Origin: Actinomyces trachealis
GTDB taxonomy: Bacteria; Actinomycetota; Actinomycetes; Actinomycetales; Actinomycetaceae
Assembly: GCF_015711475.1 (NCBI RefSeq)
Contig: NZ_CP065027.1
Location: 310,001 to 374,000 of the forward strand
Length of the DNA: 64,000 bases
Direction of reading: 5' to 3'
Shown piece by piece: positions 28,471 through 36,447 of the stretch. The notes under the pieces are model-generated. The model saw only the letters and a list, made by a program, of their open reading frames with translations, was not told the DNA's origin and ran no database searches. Numbering within the stretch: the first letter of the stretch is position 1; the number at the start of each line of letters is the position of its first letter. The position numbers and the translations under genes are program-made.

Positions 28471-28630
28471 GGCAAACGTGTTAATCCCCAAGGCTCTCGA
28501 TGGCGAGACCCGGTCTGGACCAGGATTACGGCCCATGCCTGCACGGCTGAGCCGCAGACCACTCAAGCGACCCTGTTCCCACAGCTGTCCAGCGGCACCG
28601 TCTTATGTCCCCAGGCCCTAACCTGTGGGC

Positions 28631-29767
28631 ATGCTGCCTACCACCACCCCCACCCCCACGCCCAGCCCCGGCCCGGTAGAGGGGGCCGCAGAGGTGGTGG
28701 TGCAGGCAGGCCTCAGCTTCCTGTACGTGGCCTGGCGCGTCGGTGCCGGGGTGCTGGCAGGCCTGGCCGCCGCCGTAGCCCTGGCTCTGGTGCTATCTGT
28801 CCTGGGGCGCCGCCGCGCCCTCCTGGTCGAGTTCCGCAAGTACTCCCGCAACACCCTCTACCTGGGTGGGGCACTTGCCGGTGCCTGGGTGGGCCTGCAG
28901 TACGCCTACCTGGACCACCAGGTGCCCGACTGGGTGACCCTGGCCTCCCGCCTCCTGCTGGCAGGCGTGGTACTGGCCGGGGCGGGCGTCGTCGTCGCTC
29001 TAGTAAAGGCCGTGGAGGCCAGCATCGTCACCGCCGTGGAGGACGGCGGCGACCCGCGCCGCGCCAACCGCATCAAGACCCAGGCCCAGGTGCTGCGCCG
29101 CGTGATCCAGGTGGTGATCGTCGTGTGCGGCCTGGCAGGTGCGGCCATGGTCTTCCCCAGCGCCCGCCTGGCCATGGGCTCCCTGCTAGCCTCCGCCGGA
29201 CTGGTCTCCGTGATCGCGGGCCTGGCCGCCCAATCCACCCTGGGCAACGTGTTCGCGGGCCTGCAGCTGGCCGCCACCGACGCGATCCGGGTAGGGGACG
29301 TGGTCAAGTTGGACCTGGACCAGGGCACTGTGGAGGAGATCACCCTGACCTACGTCGTGGTGCGCATCTGGGACGACCGGCGCGTGATCTACCCCTCCAG
29401 CCACTTCACCACCAATCCCTTCTCCAACCTCTCCCGCCGCGGCACCCAGCTCACCGGCACCATCAACATGCAGCTGGACTTCCGGGTGCCGGTGGACCGC
29501 CTGCGCGGCGAGCTGGAACGCGTGGTTGAGCAGGCTCCCGGCTGGGACGGGCGGGAGGCCAGCCTACAGGTCACCGACGCCGTCGCCGGAGTGGTAACCG
29601 TGCGGATCGTGCTCTCCGGGCGAGATGCCAGCAGCGTCTTCAACCTGCAGTGCTACGTGCGCGAGCAGCTGCTCACCTGGCTGCAGACCAAGGTGCCGGA
29701 AGCCCTGCCCCGCACCCGAGTGGTGGTGGAGGCCGCCCCAGGTGTGGACGCCCCCGAGGCCCGGTAG
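28631..29767 (+). CDS. Small-conductance mechanosensitive channel (MscS family)
   Basis: The 378-aa membrane channel opens under turgor stress to release solutes. A Thr/Pro-rich N-terminus precedes three or four N-terminal helices (about residues 30-60, 75-90, 98-125 and 155-178). The pore helix follows, with LASAGLVSVIAGLAAQSTLGN. The MscS beta domain comes next, with GDVVKLDLDQGTVEEITLTYVV, then RVIYPSSHFTTNPFSN and a C-terminal alpha/beta domain. ATG at 28631 is chosen over GTG 28625. It is divergent from the PadR operon and convergent with the ABC ATPase of the peptide locus. Confidence 0.92.
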   Translation: MLPTTTPTPTPSPGPVEGAAEVVVQAGLSFLYVAWRVGAGVLAGLAAAVALALVLSVLGRRRALLVEFRKYSRNTLYLGGALAGAWVGLQYAYLDHQVPDWVTLASRLLLAGVVLAGAGVVVALVKAVEASIVTAVEDGGDPRRANRIKTQAQVLRRVIQVVIVVCGLAGAAMVFPSARLAMGSLLASAGLVSVIAGLAAQSTLGNVFAGLQLAATDAIRVGDVVKLDLDQGTVEEITLTYVVVRIWDDRRVIYPSSHFTTNPFSNLSRRGTQLTGTINMQLDFRVPVDRLRGELERVVEQAPGWDGREASLQVTDAVAGVVTVRIVLSGRDASSVFNLQCYVREQLLTWLQTKVPEALPRTRVVVEAAPGVDAPEAR

Positions 29768-29793
29768 GTCGACAGCGGGGTGGCGCCGAGAAG

Positions 29794-29819
29794 CCGGTCA
29801 TGTCCGCCGCGTGGACACC
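29794..29819 (+). repeat. 26-bp intergenic repeat, copy A
   Basis: This sequence recurs in opposite orientation at 54002-54027 with one mismatch in 26. It contains the imperfect palindrome TGTCC-N7-GGACA and lies 26 bp after the mscS stop. See the findings. Confidence 0.6.
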
Positions 29820-29988
29820 TGCCCGCCCTGTGCACAGCTCCGGAGAGAAGAGCGAGTGTGCCCCCACCTTGCCCCAAGCCCTCCCTGGCTCAGTGCCGTA
29901 AAAGATTAACCTTTACGCCATACCAACGAAAAGTCCCGCCTCAACCCCGCTAACATCCAAAGTGCCAGGAGTCAGGGCAGACGGTGAC

Positions 29989-30059
29989 GCCCAGCCAGGG
30001 GCGCCAGACCACCCCCAGGCCGCGGTGGGCAGGGGCGACGGCGTCGCCTGGCTGGGGCG
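29989..30059. terminator. Terminator-like hairpin between mscS and the ABC ATPase
   Basis: CGCCCAGCCAGG (from 29989) and CCTGGCTGGGGCG (30047-30059) form a long-range stem flanking an internal GC-rich loop. It abuts the 3' end of the minus-strand ABC ATPase and may terminate both convergent transcripts. An AT-richer tract with CTTTACGCCATACC lies just before it (about 29905-29935). Confidence 0.45.
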
Positions 30060-30737
30060 TCAGGCCTCGATCAACCCGTCACTCATGTGCACCACCCGGT
30101 CGCACTGCTCGGCAACCTTCAGATCGTGAGTGGCCACCAGCACCCCACAGCCCCGCCGCGCCGAGGCCCGGAACAGGGACACGACCTCCTGGGCGGTAGC
30201 CGAGTCCAGGGCAGCGGTGGGCTCGTCAGCCAGCAGCAGCACTGGGTCATTGGCCAGGGCTCGGGCGATGGCCACGCGCTGGCGCTGCCCGCCGGACATC
30301 GCCTGGGCCCGGCTGCGGAACAAGGACTCCTCCAACCCCACCGCACGCAGCAGCTGCGCGCAACGCTCCCGGCGCACCGCCCGGGACGGCACGGGGCGGC
30401 GGTACTCCAGGGGGATAGAGACGTTGGCCAGGGCCGTTATATCCTCCACCACCGGGTACTGCTGCTGGATGAAACCGATGCTGCGGTTGCGCAGGCGGGC
30501 GCGGTCGCGTTCCACCACCGGAGCGGGTCGGCCCGCTACCTGCACCTGCCCGCAGGTGGGGCTGAGCAACAGCGCCGCCACCAGCAGGGCGGTGGATTTG
30601 CCGGAGCCGGAAGGCCCCATCAGGGCCACCATCTGCCCCGACTCGATCGCCAGGTTGATGCCGCCCAGGGCGTGGACCGTCTCCGTCCCACGGGTGTAGT
30701 CCCGGTGGACGTCTTGCAAGAGCAGTACCTCAGTCAC
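30060..30737 (-). CDS. ABC transporter ATPase of the secreted-peptide locus
   Basis: The 225-aa ATPase of the MacB/LolD type. Walker A is GPSGSGKST, the Q-loop is in FIQQQYPVVEDITALANV, the signature is MSGGQRQRVAIARAL, Walker B is LLLADEPTAALD, and the H-loop is VATHDLK. I chose GTG 30737 because it overlaps the stop of the upstream permease (GTGA) and yields a normal N-terminus; the frame is open to 30872 inside the permease gene. It is the last gene of a peptide-permease-permease-ATPase cluster. In lactococcin-972-type loci an equivalent ATPase works with a large membrane protein, with a proposed role in self-protection or export. Confidence 0.92.
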   Translation of the reverse strand: MTEVLLLQDVHRDYTRGTETVHALGGINLAIESGQMVALMGPSGSGKSTALLVAALLLSPTCGQVQVAGRPAPVVERDRARLRNRSIGFIQQQYPVVEDITALANVSIPLEYRRPVPSRAVRRERCAQLLRAVGLEESLFRSRAQAMSGGQRQRVAIARALANDPVLLLADEPTAALDSATAQEVVSLFRASARRGCGVLVATHDLKVAEQCDRVVHMSDGLIEA

Positions 30738-31813
30738 AGTGCCAGTCCATCCTTTCTGAGCAGGTACCGGCGTGCGCTCCAGAAGACCACTCCGAAGCAG
30801 GCCAACACGCATACGGCGGCCACCCGCGCCCCGCCGTTCACGGGGTAGCCAAACAGGAGGAGCAGGCCGCACATAAGCAGCGGCAGCACCAGCATCACGC
30901 AGCCGGTAAAGCCAGCTAGCCGCAGGCTGATCATGGTGGGTGTGGCGCCACAGGTGCGGCGGATCACCAACTCCGGCATCTCGTGGTCCACAATCGCACG
31001 GGAGGTGGCGGAGAAGGCGTAGCCCGTGAGCAGGCAGAAGGCACTGATCGCCACGATATACATACCTGCGGCAACCATAAGCGATTTGAATTGCTTTGGT
31101 TGTTGGAGCGACAACTGTTGCGGCACCAGGTAAAGTCTATCGCCAGCTGTGTTCTGGACTAGGGCCTCGACTTGTTGGGCGGATTGGCCGATGTAAACGG
31201 TGCGTGAAACGGCCTCTTCAAGCTCGAACTCGTCCAGGTAGGTTAGTTGTTCCGGTGTTATTCGGACAACTAGGTGGTCTTCAAGGTTCTTGCCTGCCGC
31301 ATGTGGGTCGAACCAGTTCATCCCGGCTGGATGCTCGCCAACTACTGGTACCTGGAGGCCGTGCAAGTCCACCGCAGTGGGGTAACTACTAGCCTGGGGC
31401 CCGAGCGTGGCACAGGGCGGGGAACCACATAGGGACAAGCCGGGCAGCACTTCAGGGGCTAAGTCGCCGACGATAACAATCGCGGGGACTCCGTCTGCGA
31501 AGTCTGGGGCTTGGGAGCTAACGTTGTATATTACGGAAGTGTAGGCCCGGCCTGCGGCAATGTCCTGCGTCAGGATATCGCGCGTTTTGGTTGAGACGTT
31601 TGTGACCCCAAGGTTGCCGTAATATGTGCTGAAGATTGTGGCCTGTTCCTGCCGGAGTCGGCTACCAGCGCGCAGCGCCGTCCACTGGACCAGGACGTCA
31701 GAGAGCACGAGGGCCAGCACTAGGCATGCCATGGCGAAAATCAAGGCAACTGCCCCCACTGATCGCCCGCGCTTCAGGGCGATCCGTGCTCCTGCCAACA
31801 ACTCCCTACGCAT
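30734..31813 (-). CDS. MacB-like half-permease of the peptide locus (B)
   Basis: The 359-aa membrane protein has one N-terminal helix (about residues 18-42) and a roughly 200-residue extracytoplasmic domain with two Cys (SLCGSPPCA). Three C-terminal helices follow (about residues 245-270, 295-320 and 328-345). This is the topology of one FtsX/MacB half-permease. The C-terminal part 'LVIRRTCGATPTMI' is the FtsX-like coupling segment (compare RRAxGA). It overlaps the ATPase start by 4 bp and the upstream permease by 8 bp, so the three genes are translationally coupled. Codons are more AT-rich than neighbouring genes. I infer it forms an ABC complex with the 329-aa protein and the ATPase. Confidence 0.8.
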   Translation of the reverse strand: MRRELLAGARIALKRGRSVGAVALIFAMACLVLALVLSDVLVQWTALRAGSRLRQEQATIFSTYYGNLGVTNVSTKTRDILTQDIAAGRAYTSVIYNVSSQAPDFADGVPAIVIVGDLAPEVLPGLSLCGSPPCATLGPQASSYPTAVDLHGLQVPVVGEHPAGMNWFDPHAAGKNLEDHLVVRITPEQLTYLDEFELEEAVSRTVYIGQSAQQVEALVQNTAGDRLYLVPQQLSLQQPKQFKSLMVAAGMYIVAISAFCLLTGYAFSATSRAIVDHEMPELVIRRTCGATPTMISLRLAGFTGCVMLVLPLLMCGLLLLFGYPVNGGARVAAVCVLACFGVVFWSARRYLLRKDGLAL

Positions 31814-32795
31814 GAGCGATCTCCTTGAACGTGAGTACCGCTTGGCGGTGAATGAGCGTGCCCAACAGGGCCACCAGAAGTAGCGCGGTGAGCGGAACCG
31901 CCAGGGCCAACCACCACAGGACTCCTGGGGGCAGAGAGGTCTGTGCTAAGCCGCTGGTAAGCAGCAGTGCCGCAGCCGCACCACATAATGTTCCCAACGC
32001 AGGCTCCCAGGCAGAGCGGCTTAAGGTCTGCTTGGTAATCTGGGTGGCAGTGCCGCCGGACAGGACATGTACCTGAAATGCCGTGACTCTTCCCCGGAGT
32101 GCCGCCCGCCAGTAGATGCCTGCAGCAACGATCCCACCTAGGGAAAGAAGTGCGGACATATCTATCAACGGATTGAATATCAAATCGAGCCATGTAGGCG
32201 CTTGTTGATCTCCGGTTCGGTATCCGTGAGTGGAGAGTAGCTCAATTAACTCACGGGTTCTGGCTGAGTCTCGGGAGTTAAGTGTGTAGCGGCCTTTAGG
32301 TAAGGGGGTCTCCTGTGAGGGCGTGTAGATGTACTGTAGCGTGTCTGTGTCGAAGCCCGGAGAAAGTGTGCCAACCAGCTGGGTGTTCTCTGGGGTTAAC
32401 GGGCAATGCGTGGGACCTGTAGAGAACTCGGCGCAGTAGGAGTCTTTAAAGACCATTAGCTGCGAGTGGTCCTTGGGTTCAAGTGGGGTGTCTATCCAAG
32501 GTATCGCCCCAGTCGGGTCGATAACTGTCAGGCCGGGAAGTCCTTCTTTCTCGGGGGCGATCAGCAGGGCCAGGCTGTTGCGTCGCAGTAGCTCGGTTAC
32601 CTCGGTGGTTAAGTTGTTATCGGCGATCTCTCTGGGAGGGGACGCCGAGAAAGACGAGTGATCCGCGCCAATCTGGTAGCTGATTGCGGCCCTACTCTGG
32701 AGGGTCCATCCGATGGACCAGACAAAGAAGGCCATGAGCACTCCCGCCAGGAGGCTCGGCACAAACATTTGTCCGCGGATGAACCCCCCGGTCAC
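31806..32795 (-). CDS. MacB-like half-permease of the peptide locus (A)
   Basis: The 329-aa membrane protein has the same order as its downstream partner: one N-terminal helix (about residues 11-32), a roughly 170-residue outside domain with two Cys (YCAEF and HCPL), then three C-terminal helices (about 213-230, 263-285 and 290-312). The segment LSGGTATQITKQTL before the penultimate helix resembles the coupling region of FtsX-type permeases. Together the two half-permeases total about 690 residues. That is the size of the single 'bacteriocin-associated integral membrane protein' found beside lactococcin-972-like peptides, so this may be a split form. The start lies 31 bp after the peptide gene's stop. 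Confidence 0.78.
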   Translation of the reverse strand: MTGGFIRGQMFVPSLLAGVLMAFFVWSIGWTLQSRAAISYQIGADHSSFSASPPREIADNNLTTEVTELLRRNSLALLIAPEKEGLPGLTVIDPTGAIPWIDTPLEPKDHSQLMVFKDSYCAEFSTGPTHCPLTPENTQLVGTLSPGFDTDTLQYIYTPSQETPLPKGRYTLNSRDSARTRELIELLSTHGYRTGDQQAPTWLDLIFNPLIDMSALLSLGGIVAAGIYWRAALRGRVTAFQVHVLSGGTATQITKQTLSRSAWEPALGTLCGAAAALLLTSGLAQTSLPPGVLWWLALAVPLTALLLVALLGTLIHRQAVLTFKEIAHA

Positions 32796-32826
32796 AGGCG
32801 ACCCTCCTCTCGGAGGCTAGCAGTTG

Positions 32827-33189
32827 TCAGCATGACAGGCCCCAGTAATACTGGGTCACATATCGGTCTCCCCAAAGAGGCGAATCCCAAACCCAGTCGT
32901 GACGGGACTGCACGTCATTCCAACTTGACGCGGATGTGTAGAGCCTGCCGGTATCTAGGCTCGGTCCTGCTTCTCGAACAAATCGCTGGTAGGCCCATCT
33001 TGGGTAGCAACCGTATTCTGGCTCCCAGTGTGAACGCTGGACCTGTACGTATCCATTGCGAACTGCTCCGCCCAAGGATTCCCAGGTGGAACCGTAATTC
33101 GGTCCTGAGGCGTAAGCGACAACTGGAGCAGCCGCCGCTGCGGCGCCGATCAGAGCGGTTGTAACAACCTTCCTGAGTGTGTGTGCCAT
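32827..33189 (-). CDS. Secreted Trp/Tyr-rich peptide, candidate bacteriocin
   Basis: The 120-aa precursor has a Sec signal: basic MAHTLRK, a hydrophobic Ala-rich core and an AYA cleavage site, predicted after residue 27. The mature part is 93 residues with 8 Trp, 9 Tyr and two Cys, one internal (EYGCYPRW) and one at the very C-terminus (GLSC), so a disulfide is possible. The ATG at 33189 has a strong AAGGAGGA 7 nt upstream, much better than neighbouring genes; a start at 33228 would add 13 unlikely residues. Context (peptide, large membrane protein, ABC ATPase) recalls lactococcin 972. The C-terminal YYW echoes that peptide's aromatic end, but residue-level similarity is too weak for a family call. 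Antimicrobial activity is inferred, not shown. Confidence 0.75.
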   Translation of the reverse strand: MAHTLRKVVTTALIGAAAAAAPVVAYASGPNYGSTWESLGGAVRNGYVQVQRSHWEPEYGCYPRWAYQRFVREAGPSLDTGRLYTSASSWNDVQSRHDWVWDSPLWGDRYVTQYYWGLSC

Positions 33190-33255
33190 GACAGTGTCCT
33201 CCTTTTCCTGAACTGGTTGTGATGGCAACAGATCACGGCATGTGGCGTATAAATT

Positions 33256-33285
33256 AGATTAGTTCCCTCCTAATGCGACCAGCAA
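33256..33285 (-). promoter_or_regulatory. Candidate promoter of the secreted-peptide gene
   Basis: On the minus strand, TTGCTG (33280-33285) and TAATCT (33256-33261) are spaced by 18 nt, about 65 bp upstream of the peptide start. This stretch is the most AT-rich DNA of the neighbourhood. A second TTAGATT copy lies at 33313-33319. Confidence 0.45.
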
Positions 33286-33429
33286 TAGGCTGATCGAATG
33301 AGGCTCTAATAGTTAGATTTGCTGTGTGCGTTTGCTGTGGAGTGGTGTACAATATTCGCCTTTCGGGCCGCGTACTGCTCCCTGGGGCCTCCGCGCAGAA
33401 GTCGGGCGGGCAGGTGACACACTGGGGGC

Positions 33430-33977
<548 letters not shown>

Positions 33978-33978
<1 letters not shown>

Positions 33979-34922
33979 TGCTGCGCGTCCTCAGCCTCAA
34001 CCTCCAGCACGGGGCCATCGGGGAGGGAACCGCACAGGCCTCGGCGCTCTCCCACCAGGCCCTGGCTGGGCAAGACGTCGCCCACCCGTCCACCGCCCAG
34101 GCGGCCCTGGAGGCCCTGGCTGAGCAGGTCAGCGAGCTGACCCCCGACGTCCTGGTACTCCAGGAGGTAGACCACCACCAGCGCCGCTCAGCGGGGCTGG
34201 ACCAGACCGCAGTCCTGGCCAGGCTGCTGGGCATGCGCTACCACCGCTTCGCCGCCGCCTGGGCCGGGCCGGTGGCCGGGCTACGCCGTCGCCCCCACGG
34301 CAGTGCCCTGCGCGACCCCAGTGACGAGCCGCTCGGGCCCCTGCGGGCCGCCGTGGGCCTGCCCCTGCAGGGCTTCGGCAACGCCATCATCAGCCGCCAC
34401 CCGGTGGAGGCCTGGCGCGTGCAGCGCCTTGGGCGCGGCGCCCCATCCTGGACCCTGCGCGGCCCCGCCTGGGACCCCCGCAGCTACCGGCTGTGGACCG
34501 CCTCCGCCCGGGTCCTGCTGGCCGCCACTATCCGGCTCGGCGACGGCGCGGACCAGCAGATTACGGTCGGGGCGACCCACCTGGCCACCAACACCACCAC
34601 CGCCCGCCGTCAGTTGGCTGACGCCTGGCGGGCCCTGGTCGGCCTGCCCGGCCCGCACGTCCTGGCCGGGGACATGAACCTGCGTGAGCACCAGGTGGCG
34701 GCCCTGGGGCTGGCCCGGCTGGTCGGCACCGGGCACACCTACCCGGTAGGCAAACCGGACCACCGGATCGACCACTTCCTCACCGACCCCTGGCCCACCG
34801 GGCCCGACGGCCTCCCCGACCCAACGGGCCAGGACATCCTGCGGGTGGTCGGCTGGGGGACGCGCAGTTTTGTCCTGTCTGACCACGCAGGTACCTGGGT
34901 AGACCTGGAGCCCCTGGCCTGA
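33978..34922 (+). CDS. Endonuclease/exonuclease/phosphatase-family protein
   Basis: The 314-aa metal-dependent hydrolase has the EEP (DNase I-like) fold. Motifs in order: VLSLNLQHG, VLVLQEVDHHQ (metal-binding Glu), GNAIISRHPV, VGATHLATN, LAGDMNLREHQ, RIDHFLTDP and VLSDHAGTW (catalytic Asp-His). Start ATG 33978 overlaps the msrB stop (TGATG), so the pair is an operon. There is no signal peptide. The substrate could be a nucleic acid, phosphoinositide-like lipid or other phosphodiester. Confidence 0.9.
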
Positions 34923-35063
34923 GCGGCGCGGGTACGGGGCCTGGCGTGAGGACCTGCTGCTTGTGCTTGACCCTGGTACGGCCACGTCGGCCTGTTGCTG
35001 CCCGGCATTGGCGCAGCTGGCCCGCGTCCGGGGCAGCGGGGTGGAGCGCGCACAATTGGCCCC

Positions 35064-35425
35064 ATGCCCGCCCCGCCCCAACTCTCACCGGCCGCGTGCG
35101 CGGCGTGCTCGACCGTCTGCCCGCACCCCTGCTGTTCATCGCCTCCGGAGGCTCATCGGGGCGGGCTTCGCCGTCACCCTCTTCACCCTCATGCCATCCA
35201 CCACCGTGGCCTGGTGGCGGGTGAGCATCGGCGCCGCGGTCCTCATGGCCTGGCACCGACCCTGGCGCCGCCCCTGGACCCGGCGGACCCTGGCCACCGC
35301 CGCGCTGTTCGGCGCTGCCAGCCACCAGCCTGGCGGTGGGGGTGCTGATGCTCCGGCAGATGCCCAACACCTGGGAGCTGCTCGGGCTGGTACTGGTATC
35401 GGTAGCCGTGGCCCTGTCCCGCTGA
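35064..35425 (+). pseudogene. EamA/RhtA-type transporter remnant
   Basis: Broken gene. After ATG 35064 a +1-shifted frame reads LTGRVRGVLDRLPAPLLFIASG, the N-terminus and first helix of an EamA/RhtA-type exporter. Another frame continues GAGFAVTLFTLMPSTTVAWWR and then the RPWRRPWTRR loop typical of this family. The next piece, from about 35320, is the C-terminal helix ending MPNTWELLGLVLVSVAVALSR before TGA 35423. Most of the ten-helix protein is missing, so a frameshift plus one large internal deletion explain the locus. Confidence 0.7.
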
Positions 35426-35567
35426 GGTTGGGGCGACTGCTGCTAAGGCGGGGAACAGAAGGTCAGCGGATACCTGGCATACTATCGAGTGACTCTGAAC
35501 GTGACACTCTGAAAGTGACTCTGCCAGCCCACCCGGTGAGGTGGGCATCCCTGATCTGGAGGTAACG

Positions 35568-36185
35568 GTGACTCACCCTGACTATCCCAACCAGCCACAG
35601 CCGCCCCTTGAACCGTCTTATCCCGATGGTGTACCTGCGCCAGCGGGTGCCCCCTTAGCTGGCAACGCACCTTACCTGCAGGACGGAACAGGATACCCAG
35701 CCGCACCGGGCTACCAGGGGGCACCAAATTATCAGGGAACCCCGTATCCGCCTAGCCTCCCGGGAACGCCGCTTGTGATGGTGCAGGACCCGGCCACCGT
35801 CAACTGTTCGGCCCCCTGGTTCCTGGGGCTGCTGGCCCTGATCCCCATTCCGTTCTTTGGGGCGCTGATTGGCGGACTGGTCCAAATGATTACGGGTCTG
35901 TCCTGGAAGGTGGAAGGTGCCGCCCGCGGGCGCACCCAGGCCCGTCAGGCTGCTAGCTGGGGGCTGACCTACCTCCTGTGCACGGTCGTACTGACGGTGG
36001 CGCACTTCTGGCTGCTCTATGCGCTCACGAAGGACGGGCCGACCAAGGAGTTCTTCCCCTTGGGTATCCCCTTGACCTTGTTCGTGCTGCTGACCCTGGT
36101 GCACTTGGTGCTCAGTGTGGTCGGAGGCGTGCGCGCCAACCAGGGCAAGACGATGCCCTTCTACGGGATCCCCTTCTTCCGCTGA
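35568..36185 (+). CDS. DUF4870-like membrane protein with Pro/Tyr-rich N-terminus
   Basis: The 205-aa protein has a low-complexity N-terminus of about 75 residues (repeats of YQGxPxY and PxxP). Four hydrophobic segments follow (about residues 84-108, 128-150, 160-178 and 184-195), as in DUF4870-type proteins. I chose GTG 35568 because GGAGG lies 6 nt upstream; the frame is open to 35541. The Tyr/Pro-rich cytosolic tail is common in actinobacterial membrane proteins and may mediate protein interactions. Function unknown. Confidence 0.7.
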   Translation: MTHPDYPNQPQPPLEPSYPDGVPAPAGAPLAGNAPYLQDGTGYPAAPGYQGAPNYQGTPYPPSLPGTPLVMVQDPATVNCSAPWFLGLLALIPIPFFGALIGGLVQMITGLSWKVEGAARGRTQARQAASWGLTYLLCTVVLTVAHFWLLYALTKDGPTKEFFPLGIPLTLFVLLTLVHLVLSVVGGVRANQGKTMPFYGIPFFR

Positions 36186-36447
36186 ACCAAGCTGGCTGTA
36201 CCAGCCCTGGCCACGGGGCCGGTGACGCAGGGGAGAGCCAGGTCATGGCGGCGGGTCCTTCGGCACGGCACAATTACGTCTGGCCCAGCAACCCGCTGCG
36301 GCCAGGCTGGTGCCCCGGCTCCGGCGTCGTCACGGGAAACCCCGGCGGTCTCCACCGCAGACGTCGTTGAGCCCCGATACCGGCATCACCGCACCGTCGC
36401 GCCCTGGGCCCGGTGCCTGGGTGCCCGGCTTAAACGACAGGACACCC

